Below are positions 51,884-59,573 of a stretch of 64,000 nucleotides of DNA, piece by piece; position 1 is the stretch's first letter, and each line of letters begins with the position of its first letter. Location: NCBI RefSeq assembly GCF_014529985.1, contig NZ_JACVMU010000013.1, positions 25,141 to 89,140 on the forward strand, read 5' to 3'. The notes beneath the pieces were generated by a model. The model was not told where the DNA came from, searched no databases, and saw only the letters and a list, made by a program, of their open reading frames with translations. Origin of the DNA: Leucobacter sp. cx-42. Lineage in GTDB: Bacteria; Actinomycetota; Actinomycetes; Actinomycetales; Microbacteriaceae. A program made the translations under genes and the position numbers.

Positions 51884-54598
51884 ATGTCGACAGCTCTCTA
51901 CGCGCTTGGCCGCTGGGCCAGCCGGTACAAAGCGCTCGTGCTTGCCATCTGGATCGCCCTCCTGCTCCTCTTGGGTGCGGGTGCCGCGGTCTTCGGCAAG
52001 GGCGCCAATGGACCGATTGCGATTCCAGGCACCGAGTCGCAGGACGCGATCACGTCGCTGAGCCACACCTTCCCCGAAGTCAGTGGCACGAGCGCGACGA
52101 TCATCGTGGTCGCGCCAGAGGGCAAGTCGGTCGAAGATGAGCCGTACCGCGACGTGATCGTCGACGCGACGGCTGAGCTTGAATCGATCCGCGATGTCAG
52201 CGGCGTGCAAACGCCGTTCTCTGAGCTGATGAGTAGCGGCCTGTCTGACGATGGCCAGGCAGCGTTGCTCACAGTGCAGATCGAGGCAGATATGTCGACG
52301 GTCGCTGATGAAACGGTGGCCGGCATCGAACAGGTGACGGAAGATATCCGTGAGGCGTTGCCCAAGGGAGCCGAGGTCTCGTACGGCGGTGAGATCTTCT
52401 CAGCCGCGGTGCCAGGCGTTACCGCCTCAGAAGCAGTCGGCGTCGTCATCGCGTTCATCGTGCTGATCCTCACACTTGGCTCGCTCATCGCGGCCGGCAT
52501 GCCGCTCATCATTGCGATGCTCGGCGTCGGTATTTCGGTCGCTGGCGTGTTCTTCGTCACCGCATTCGTCGAACTCACCTCGACCACCCCGATGCTCGCG
52601 CTCATGCTCGGTCTCGCCGTCGGTATCGACTACACGCTATTCATTGTCAGTAGACACCAGGAGCAGTTGCGCGCTGGCCTTCCCGTCGGGGAATCGATTG
52701 CGCGCGCGACGGCCACCTCTGGCTCTGCCGTTGTATTCGCTGGCCTCACCGTCATCATCGCGCTTGTCGGCCTGTCGGTCGCTGGCATTCCGTTCCTCAC
52801 CGCGCTCGGTGTCGCAGCTGCGGTTGCTGTGGCGATTGCCGTCGCGATCTCGGTGACGCTCACACCCGCGATCCTCGCGATGGCGGGGACGAAGATCCTC
52901 CCCAAGAAGCAGCGCAAGGCGCTCGCTGAGGCCGGCCCCGCTGGCCCGCCCGAGCCGAAGCTGACCCGCGCCGATCGCTTCTTCGCTGGCTGGGTGCGCG
53001 GCGCTACGCGGCGCCCGATCCTGACGATCGTGGCCGTGCTTGCGGTGCTGGGTGTTGCGACGATTCCGGCGGCGGATCTGCGCCTCGCGCTCCCCACCGC
53101 TACGTCGCTCGAAGCTGACGATCCCGCTCGCGTGACCTACGAGCTGACGGGCGAGCACTTCGGTGATGGCAGCAACGGTCCACTGTTGCTCACAGGCTCG
53201 ATCATCACGAGCACCGATCCGCTCGGGCTCATGGATGACATCAAGGAAGAGCTGCTCGCGATGCCTGGCGTCGCAGACGTGCCGCTCGCGACCCCGAACC
53301 AGGGCGCAGACACCGCGATCATCCAGATCGTTCCCGAGGAAGGCCCGCACGCAGAGAGCACGACGCAGCTCGTGCACGACCTGCGTGACAAGCACGACGA
53401 CTGGGTCGAGAAGTATGACGTGAGCTTCGCGGTGACGGGCTTCACCGCCGTCGCGATCGATGTTTCTGAGAAGCTCATGCTCGCGCTGCTGCCGTTCGGC
53501 ATCCTCGTGGTTGGCCTCTCACTCGTGCTGCTCGCAATGGTGTTCCGCTCGGTGTGGGTGCCGATCAAGGCGACCCTCGGCTTCGTACTGTCGGTCGGCG
53601 CGAGCTTCGGTGCGGTTGTGGCGGTGTTCCAGTGGGGTTGGTTCGCTGACCTGCTCAATGTCCCGTCCACCGGCCCGGTCCTCAGCTTCATGCCGATCAT
53701 CCTCATGGGCGTGCTGTTCGGTCTCGCGATGGATTACGAGGTGTTCCTCGTCGCCCGTATCCGTGAGGAGTACGTGCACGGTGCCGATGCGCAGTCTGCC
53801 ATCAAGCGCGGATTCGCCGGCAGCGCCAAGGTCGTCACGGCCGCCGCACTCATCATGTTTGCGGTCTTTGCGGCCTTCGTGCCCGAGGGCGATCCGTCGA
53901 TCAAGGTCATTGCGCTCGGCCTCGCGGTCGGCGTCGCGGTCGATGCGTTCGTCGTGCGCATGACGCTCGTTCCCGCGGTGCTTGCGTTGCTCGGCGATCG
54001 TGCGTGGCGCATGCCGAAGTGGCTCGCGAAGGTGCTGCCCTCGTTCGATGTCGAGGGTGAGGGCCTTGCTCGCGAGATCAAGCACGAGGCGTGGCCGGAT
54101 GACCAGCCTGACGCCGCAATCGCAGCTGAAGATCTCCGTCTCGAGGGTGGGTCGCGGATCGATCACCTGCGCGTCGCCCCCGGGCAAGCACTCGTGCTCT
54201 CACCGGCCGATCCGAACGCGCTTGCGCTCGCCGAAGCGTGCACGGGTCGTCGCGCGGTGCGCTTCGGCACGCTCAAGGTTGACGGTCTGCTCATGCCGGA
54301 ACGTGCAAGCTCGCTGCGGACCCGATCCGCCTGGGCAACACAGGGAACGGTGCGCGCCGCGCTCAGCGACCGCCCGACGGTGCTCGTGCTCGACCTCAGC
54401 GACTCCGCGGTCGTCGGGCTCTCGCTCGACGAGCAGCGCGACCTGCGATCCGCGCTTGGCGCCGGTCTCATCGACGCCAATGCGGGAAGCGCCCCGATCT
54501 TCATCGTGATCGGTTCTGCCGAAGACGCGGCGCAAGCGTTGCCCACAGGCACCGAAATTGTTTTTCTGACCCAGTCCACTGAGGGAGTCACCCGATGA
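51884..54598 (+). CDS. MMPL-family exporter with C-terminal degenerate ABC-ATPase-like extension
   Basis: A 904-residue RND/MMPL transporter. Two repeats, each with one N-terminal helix, an extracellular porter-like domain and five further helices: residues about 15-340 and 365-735. A conserved GxxxDY-type motif is seen in LGLAVGIDYTLFI and LFGLAMDYEVFL, where the Asp carries protons. After about residue 745 a 160-residue cytoplasmic tail has ABC-ATPase-like order (see findings) but no Walker A lysine. The ATG at 51884 has GAAAGG upstream. It overlaps the YhgE/Pip gene by ATGA and is controlled by the TetR operators. Substrate: probably a lipid or toxic amphiphile. Confidence 0.9.
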   Translation: MSTALYALGRWASRYKALVLAIWIALLLLLGAGAAVFGKGANGPIAIPGTESQDAITSLSHTFPEVSGTSATIIVVAPEGKSVEDEPYRDVIVDATAELESIRDVSGVQTPFSELMSSGLSDDGQAALLTVQIEADMSTVADETVAGIEQVTEDIREALPKGAEVSYGGEIFSAAVPGVTASEAVGVVIAFIVLILTLGSLIAAGMPLIIAMLGVGISVAGVFFVTAFVELTSTTPMLALMLGLAVGIDYTLFIVSRHQEQLRAGLPVGESIARATATSGSAVVFAGLTVIIALVGLSVAGIPFLTALGVAAAVAVAIAVAISVTLTPAILAMAGTKILPKKQRKALAEAGPAGPPEPKLTRADRFFAGWVRGATRRPILTIVAVLAVLGVATIPAADLRLALPTATSLEADDPARVTYELTGEHFGDGSNGPLLLTGSIITSTDPLGLMDDIKEELLAMPGVADVPLATPNQGADTAIIQIVPEEGPHAESTTQLVHDLRDKHDDWVEKYDVSFAVTGFTAVAIDVSEKLMLALLPFGILVVGLSLVLLAMVFRSVWVPIKATLGFVLSVGASFGAVVAVFQWGWFADLLNVPSTGPVLSFMPIILMGVLFGLAMDYEVFLVARIREEYVHGADAQSAIKRGFAGSAKVVTAAALIMFAVFAAFVPEGDPSIKVIALGLAVGVAVDAFVVRMTLVPAVLALLGDRAWRMPKWLAKVLPSFDVEGEGLAREIKHEAWPDDQPDAAIAAEDLRLEGGSRIDHLRVAPGQALVLSPADPNALALAEACTGRRAVRFGTLKVDGLLMPERASSLRTRSAWATQGTVRAALSDRPTVLVLDLSDSAVVGLSLDEQRDLRSALGAGLIDANAGSAPIFIVIGSAEDAAQALPTGTEIVFLTQSTEGVTR

Positions 54599-56685
54599 CC
54601 AGCACGCAGAACACCACCAGTGCGACGCTGCCACGACTGCGCGGGCGCAAGCCGGTGAACGCGACCACGATCCTCGGACTGGTGCTCGTGCCGTTCGTGA
54701 TCGCCGGTCTCTTCATCTGGGGTCTCTGGAACCCCACCGAGCGACTGCAGGATGTCACTGCGGCGGTCGTGAACCTTGACGAGCCCGTTGAGCTCGACGG
54801 CCAGCTTGTGCCGCTCGGCCGAGTGCTCGCTGGCGAACTCATCGGCGGCCCGAAGCAGGCGAGTGAGCAGGCGAACTTCACCTGGATCCTCACTGACGAA
54901 GCAGAAGCCGAAGCCGGCCTGAAGGACGGCAAGTACGCCACGATCGTGACGATCCCCGAGACGTTCTCTGCCGCGGCAACCTCGATGTCTGGGGACGCAG
55001 ACGAGGTACGTCAGGCGCGGATCGACATCACCGAAAGCGACCGCGGTCGCCTCATCGACACAGCGCTCTCGGGCATCGTGACGCAGACGGCAACGCGCGT
55101 GCTCAACGAGCAGCTCGGTACGCAGTCGGTGAGCGCGCTCTTCGGCGGCATGACCGAACTCAACAAGGGCATCGGCGGTGCAGCAGACGGCGCAAAGAAG
55201 CTTGCAGACGGCAACACCCAGCTCGCCACGGGCGTGAAGGGCGTCGCTGACGGTACGACCGAGCTGGCCGCTGGCACGACCGAGCTCGCAAGCGGTGCTG
55301 GTGAGCTCGCTGACGGCACCGCGCAGCTCGCGACCGGTGCGACCGGCCTCGCGCAGGGCATGCGGACGTTCACCTCTGGCGATGGCACCGCGGCGAACCC
55401 CGGCCTGAACGGGTACGCGGCTGGGGTGCAGACACTGGTGAGAGGCAACGGCGGGGACAACCCCGGCATGGTGACCTACCTCAACGGCGTGAATGACTAC
55501 GCAACCGGTGTGGGCGACACCTTGACCGCCGTCCGAGATCCGCTGGCACAACTGTTTGCAGGTCTCGAGGGCAACGTAGAAACGCTTCGTGCGACGCTGA
55601 ACGCAATTAACGCTGGCTTGATTCCGCTGCCTCCTGAGGTGGACAAGGATCAGCTGGTCGCTGCCTTGAGCGCGGCGATCACAGCAATTGAGGACGGGAG
55701 CCTCGACAAGGCACTCGGGGGCATCGATAGCTTGACCGAGGGCAGCTATTTGGTTGCCGGTGGCGCGCAGCAGTACGCGGGCGCACTCCCCGGTATTGCA
55801 GACGGCGCCTCCGCGCTCGCCGCAGGCTCAGAGCAGCTCACGCAGGGCGCTGAGCAGCTCTCGGCCGGCGTCGGCGGACTCTCCGAAGGCGCCTCCGCCC
55901 TCGCCTCCGGCACGAACGAACTCGCGTCTGGCACGAATGAGCTCGCGACCGGTGTGACCAAGCTCGCTGAGGGCAGTGACGCTTCTGCGAAGGGCACTCG
56001 TGAGCTTGCGAGCGGCCTGCGCGAGGCAGCTGACGGCATCCCGAACTACACGGACGACCAGGCCGAGAACCTCGCGAAGACCGCCGTGACCCCGGTGAAG
56101 GCCGAGGGTGGCAGCGATGAGATCTTCTCTGGCGCTGGCCTGCCGTTCTTCGCTGGCATCGCGCTCTGGGCCGGTGCGCTCGCAAGCTTCCTCGTGCTGG
56201 CACCGCTGTGGAGCCGCACGCGCGACGCAGCTCGCGGAATCGGCTGGATCACCCTCCGATCCGCCGGTCCGGCAGCCGCAATCGGTGCCGCACAGGGCGT
56301 TATCGCCGGCATCGTGCTCCCGGCCGCGCTGCAGTACGACTTCGCGCAGGGCGCGGCGTTCTTCTGCCTCGCCGTGCTGGCTGGCGTCGCGTTCGCGCTC
56401 ATCGTGCAGGGCCTCTCGGCACTGCTCGGCGGATTCGGTCGCTTCCTCGCCTTCGCGCTCCTCGTCGTCGGATTCGTCGTCGGCATCGTCTCGACTGTCC
56501 CGGCCGGCCTCGCAGCCGTTGGTGACGCGAGCCCGATCGGCGCAGCGTTCAGCGGGTTCCAGGCCGTCGCCGCAGGCACCGGGGGAGCGGGCCTCGCCGC
56601 CTTCCTCCTTGTCGTGTGGGGCCTCGGCGGGCTCGTGCTCACCGCCTTCGGAGTCATGCGCGCACGCGCAGCACACAAGAAGTAG
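54595..56685 (+). CDS. YhgE/Pip-domain membrane protein
   Basis: A 696-residue protein. One N-terminal helix (about 24-46), an extracellular domain (about 47-180), a long repetitive helical region with GTTELAAGTTELASGAGELA-type units (about 195-275 and 395-480) and five or six C-terminal helices (about 520-685) like an ABC-2 permease. YhgE/Pip proteins are related to phage-infection proteins and ESX-like envelope factors. Translational coupling with the MMPL gene implies a joint export machine. Confidence 0.9.
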   Translation: MTSTQNTTSATLPRLRGRKPVNATTILGLVLVPFVIAGLFIWGLWNPTERLQDVTAAVVNLDEPVELDGQLVPLGRVLAGELIGGPKQASEQANFTWILTDEAEAEAGLKDGKYATIVTIPETFSAAATSMSGDADEVRQARIDITESDRGRLIDTALSGIVTQTATRVLNEQLGTQSVSALFGGMTELNKGIGGAADGAKKLADGNTQLATGVKGVADGTTELAAGTTELASGAGELADGTAQLATGATGLAQGMRTFTSGDGTAANPGLNGYAAGVQTLVRGNGGDNPGMVTYLNGVNDYATGVGDTLTAVRDPLAQLFAGLEGNVETLRATLNAINAGLIPLPPEVDKDQLVAALSAAITAIEDGSLDKALGGIDSLTEGSYLVAGGAQQYAGALPGIADGASALAAGSEQLTQGAEQLSAGVGGLSEGASALASGTNELASGTNELATGVTKLAEGSDASAKGTRELASGLREAADGIPNYTDDQAENLAKTAVTPVKAEGGSDEIFSGAGLPFFAGIALWAGALASFLVLAPLWSRTRDAARGIGWITLRSAGPAAAIGAAQGVIAGIVLPAALQYDFAQGAAFFCLAVLAGVAFALIVQGLSALLGGFGRFLAFALLVVGFVVGIVSTVPAGLAAVGDASPIGAAFSGFQAVAAGTGGAGLAAFLLVVWGLGGLVLTAFGVMRARAAHKK

Positions 56686-56700
56686 GGCAGACAGCACAAG

Positions 56701-56735
56701 GGGCGCGGATCACCAACACCTGGTGATCCGCGCCC
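56701..56735. terminator. Bidirectional terminator between YhgE/Pip gene and trhO
   Basis: GGGCGCGGATCACCA / TGGTGATCCGCGCCC, a perfect 15-bp stem with a 5-base loop. Confidence 0.9.
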
Positions 56736-56762
56736 CTGTTCGTGTGTGCGGGTGTGAGCCGC

Positions 56763-57731
56763 TTACGCCAGTGCGCCAGCTCCTGCCGCAGCCTCGGCGT
56801 GCGCCGCGCAGCCGACGCCAGCGTGCTCGTCGCAGATGACGAAGCGGGTCTTGCAGCTTGCCAGCGTGCAATCGGAGACGCGGTTCGAGGGCGCCTCGCA
56901 GACGCGGCAGCGGCCGATGACCTCAGCGCCAGGCGCGAAGTCCATGACCTCGCGGCCGTCGAAGACCGCGAGCGAGCCTTCCCACAGGCCGTCGTTGCCG
57001 AATGCCTCACCGTACTTCACGATGCCACCGTCGATTTGGTAGACCTCGCTGAAACCGCGGTTCTTCATCGCAACCGAGAGGATCTCGCAGCGAATGCCGC
57101 CGGTGCAGTAGGTGACGACCGGACGATCCTTGATGTGATCGAAGTCGCCGCTCTCGATCTGCTGAATGAAGTCGTGGGTCGTGCGCACGTCAGGGACGAT
57201 CGCGCCCTTGAACTTGCCGACCTCGGCCTCCCACGCGTTACGGCCGTCGAAGAACACGACGTCATCGCCGCGCTCGGCAACGAGCTCGTTCACGCCAGCG
57301 GGGGAGAGGTGCTCGCCGCCGCCAACAACGCCAGCCGCGTCAACGACGGTCTCTTCGGGAATGCCGAATGCCACGAGCTCGTCACGTGCCTTCACACTGA
57401 GCTTCGGGAAATCTACGATGCGGCGCCACGGTGCACGGCGGTCCTTGCCGTGCAGCATCTCGGGCTCTGCCGGCTCGAAGCCAGTGCCCTCGCTCCACTT
57501 CACCTCGAGGCCGTTGAACGGCCCGAACTCGCGTGTACGGCGAATGTACTGCTTGCACGCATCAAGCTCGCCACCGACGGTGCCGTTGATGCCGTGCTTC
57601 GAAATAATGATGCGGCCGCGCAGGCCGAGCGACCGACACAGCTCCGTCTGCCACAGACGGACAGCTTCGGGGTCGGCGATGGGGGCAAATGCGTAATACA
57701 GCAGAATCTTGGGCTCGCTCACGGTACCCAT
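56763..57731 (-). CDS. trhO: tRNA uridine(34) hydroxylase TrhO (rhodanese-type)
   Basis: A 322-residue enzyme of the YceA/TrhO family that forms 5-hydroxyuridine in the tRNA wobble position. An N-terminal acylphosphatase-like domain (1-95) is followed by a rhodanese domain with catalytic Cys209 in TYCTGGIRCE and a C-terminal cysteine-rich segment (GRCRVCEAP, DCTLASC) that may bind zinc. The ATG at 57731 is preferred; the open frame runs back to a TTG at 57752. Single gene, convergent with the YhgE/Pip gene. Confidence 0.9.
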   Translation of the reverse strand: MGTVSEPKILLYYAFAPIADPEAVRLWQTELCRSLGLRGRIIISKHGINGTVGGELDACKQYIRRTREFGPFNGLEVKWSEGTGFEPAEPEMLHGKDRRAPWRRIVDFPKLSVKARDELVAFGIPEETVVDAAGVVGGGEHLSPAGVNELVAERGDDVVFFDGRNAWEAEVGKFKGAIVPDVRTTHDFIQQIESGDFDHIKDRPVVTYCTGGIRCEILSVAMKNRGFSEVYQIDGGIVKYGEAFGNDGLWEGSLAVFDGREVMDFAPGAEVIGRCRVCEAPSNRVSDCTLASCKTRFVICDEHAGVGCAAHAEAAAGAGALA

Positions 57732-57933
57732 GGTAAACCGCACGGCTGACAACCGTGTCGGGGGCGCGGATCCGCCTCACATTCCCAGTCACGATTCCGC
57801 GCGAATCCAATTTGTGAATCGCCCGGGATTGCCGTAAAGTAGGCCACTGGCCGTTTGCAGTTCCAGTAAACGGACCGTGGAACCTGGCAACGTGCGCGAG
57901 TGCAGTTCGGGTTCTGCAGACAAGCAATCTTGG

Positions 57934-57953
57934 GTGAGACCGTCCGGTCTCAC
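57934..57953. promoter_or_regulatory. 20-bp dyad in the rpmB leader
   Basis: GTGAGACCG-TC-CGGTCTCAC has perfect 9-bp arms and ends 18 bases before the rpmB ATG, just before the GAGAGGA ribosome site. It could be an operator or an mRNA hairpin controlling translation. A candidate promoter -10 (TAAAGT) lies near 57836-57841. Confidence 0.6.
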
Positions 57954-57971
57954 GGTAGAGAGGAAATCATC

Positions 57972-58208
57972 ATGGCAGCAGTGTGCCAGGTGACCGGCGC
58001 CGTTCCCGGCTTTGGTCACAACATTTCGCACTCGCACCGTCGCACCAAGCGTCGGTTCGATCCGAACATCCAGAAGAAGACCTACTTCGTGCCTTCGCTC
58101 GGCCGCAAGGTGACCCTGACCCTCTCGGTCAAGGGCATCAAGGTGATCGACGCTCGTGGCATCGAGGCAGTTGTTGCTGATCTGAAGAAGCGTGGGGTGA
58201 AGTTCTAA
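57972..58208 (+). CDS. rpmB: 50S ribosomal protein L28 (zinc-free form)
   Basis: A 78-residue protein: [20 protein letters not shown] then [15 protein letters not shown], standard L28. The CxxC pairs of the zinc-binding form are absent (a single Cys5). It starts the rpmB-rpmG-rpsN cluster, overlapping rpmG by one base. Confidence 0.96.
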   Translation: MAAVCQVTGAVPGFGHNISHSHRRTKRRFDPNIQKKTYFVPSLGRKVTLTLSVKGIKVIDARGIEAVVADLKKRGVKF

Positions 58209-58375
58209 TGGCTAAGGACAAGGACGTACGTCCGATCATCAAGCTCCGTTCGACGGCAGGCACTGGTTTCACTTACGTGACCAAGAAGAACCGTCGTAAC
58301 ACCCCTGACCGCCTCGTGCTCAAGAAGTACGATCCGGTTATCCGTAAGCACGTTGAATTCCGAGAGGAGCGCTAA
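58208..58375 (+). CDS. rpmG: 50S ribosomal protein L33 (zinc-free form)
   Basis: A 55-residue protein, [18 protein letters not shown] and [14 protein letters not shown], ending FREER. No cysteines at all, so it is the C-minus paralogue type. Its ATG shares the final A of the rpmB stop codon (TAATG), so translation is coupled. Confidence 0.96.
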   Translation: MAKDKDVRPIIKLRSTAGTGFTYVTKKNRRNTPDRLVLKKYDPVIRKHVEFREER

Positions 58376-58377
58376 AC

Positions 58378-58683
58378 ATGGCTAAGAAGAGCATGATTGC
58401 AAAGAACAAGCAGCGTCAGGCTATCGTTGAGCGCTACGCTGCAAAGCGTCTCGAGCTCAAGGCTGCCCTCATCGATCCCAACGGCACCGATGAGAGCCGT
58501 GAGGCTGCTCGCGTAGGCCTGCAGAAGCTTCCCCGTAACGCTTCGCCGGTACGCGTTCGCAACCGCGACGTCATCGACGGCCGCCCCCGTGGCGTTCTGT
58601 CGAAGTACGGCATCAGCCGTGTTCGCTTCCGCGATATGGCTCACCGCGGTGAGCTTCCGGGTATCACCAAGTCGTCTTGGTAA
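58378..58683 (+). CDS. rpsN: 30S ribosomal protein S14 (zinc-free form)
   Basis: A 101-residue S14 of the long, cysteine-free class: [33 protein letters not shown] and ending GITKSSW. Lies 2 bases after rpmG. In several actinobacteria this C-minus trio is controlled by Zur; I find no clear Zur box, so constitutive use is also possible. Confidence 0.96.
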   Translation: MAKKSMIAKNKQRQAIVERYAAKRLELKAALIDPNGTDESREAARVGLQKLPRNASPVRVRNRDVIDGRPRGVLSKYGISRVRFRDMAHRGELPGITKSSW

Positions 58684-58701
58684 TTCCCTAGCTTTACGCT
58701 G

Positions 58702-58741
58702 AAAAGGTGGGTGTGGTCCTTCGGGGCCGCACCCACCTTTT
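58702..58741 (+). terminator. Terminator after rpsN
   Basis: AAAAGGTGGGTGTGGTCC, a UUCG-type tetraloop and GGGCCGCACCCACCTTTT form an 18-bp stem with one wobble, followed by GTTTT. Confidence 0.93.
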
Positions 58742-58815
58742 GTTTTCCGGCCGAGCGCTTGCCCCGGGCGGCCGGGTCAGCCCGCGCCGACCGCGCCGAC
58801 CCGGCCGGTCCAGCC

Positions 58816-58908
58816 AACCCCGCGAAACCGGGGCTTTCTGCCGAAAAGGGGTCTTTCATGCGCATGAAAGGGGTGATTTCGGCAGAAAGTGCCTGTTTCG
58901 AGGAGGTC
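58816..58908. repeat. Dispersed palindromic element, copy E
   Basis: The clearest copy: TTTCTGCCGAAA / TTTCGGCAGAAA inner arms around the centre CATGCGCATG, and outer arms AACCCCGCGAAAC / GTTTCGAGG. It aligns ungapped with A-D. The rest of the 493-base gap 58684-59176 holds the rpsN terminator and presumably the HU promoter. Confidence 0.85.
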
Positions 58909-59176
58909 GCGGCGTGGGTCGAGCAGCCGGGCACGGGACCGGCGTTTGACCAGCTATTTACTCGCATCTGAGTGTTTTCGAACGCTGTCGGCGAAAAATC
59001 GACGAAAAAACGCCTGGAAAGAGGAAAAATTCTTATCGAAACCCGCGAAATCACGCCAAACTGAGGTAGATTCGTACGCGATCACATGATCGGACCCTTC
59101 GCGATTCTCGGCGAAGAGGTCTCTTTAACCTCAAACAGTGGCCAACTCTTCGGGTTAGGCCCTGGAAGGACACAAC

Positions 59177-59455
59177 ATGGCACTCAACAAGACCGAGCTC
59201 GTCGCAAAGATCGCTGCTGAGACTGGCCAGAGCCAGGCTGCAGTTTCGAGCGTCCTCGATGGCCTCTTCTCGGCTGTCTCGGAGACCGTCGCTGCAGGCG
59301 AGAAGGTTTCGATCCCCGGTTGGATTTCGTTCGAGACTGCGACCACCGCTGCTCGCACCGGACGTAACCCCCGCACCGGCGAGACCATCGAGATCCCCGC
59401 TGGCAAGCGCGTCAAGGTTTCGGTTGGCTCGAAGCTCAAGGCTGCTGTGAAGTAA
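59177..59455 (+). CDS. hup: DNA-binding protein HU
   Basis: A 92-residue histone-like protein: MALNKTELVAKIAAETG, EKVSIPGWISFE and the DNA-contacting arm with RTGRNPRTGETIEIPAGK. It has no Lys/Ala-rich tail, unlike HU of mycobacteria and the second HU of streptomycetes. Ribosome site GGAAGGA; single gene flanked by terminators. Confidence 0.97.
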   Translation: MALNKTELVAKIAAETGQSQAAVSSVLDGLFSAVSETVAAGEKVSIPGWISFETATTAARTGRNPRTGETIEIPAGKRVKVSVGSKLKAAVK

Positions 59456-59470
59456 TTTCACTTGCTTGTG

Positions 59471-59508
59471 AGAAGGCCCCCTCGCCGTTCGCGGTGCGGG
59501 GGCCTTCT
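59471..59508 (+). terminator. Terminator after hup
   Basis: AGAAGGCCCCC and GGGGGCCTTCT, 11-bp perfect stem with an extra inner pairing, then CTATTTG. Confidence 0.9.
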
Positions 59509-59573
59509 CTATTTGTGTGCAGCGCAGCCAAATTCATGCCCCACCTTCCAGCAATCGCGCGTACTATTGCTCG

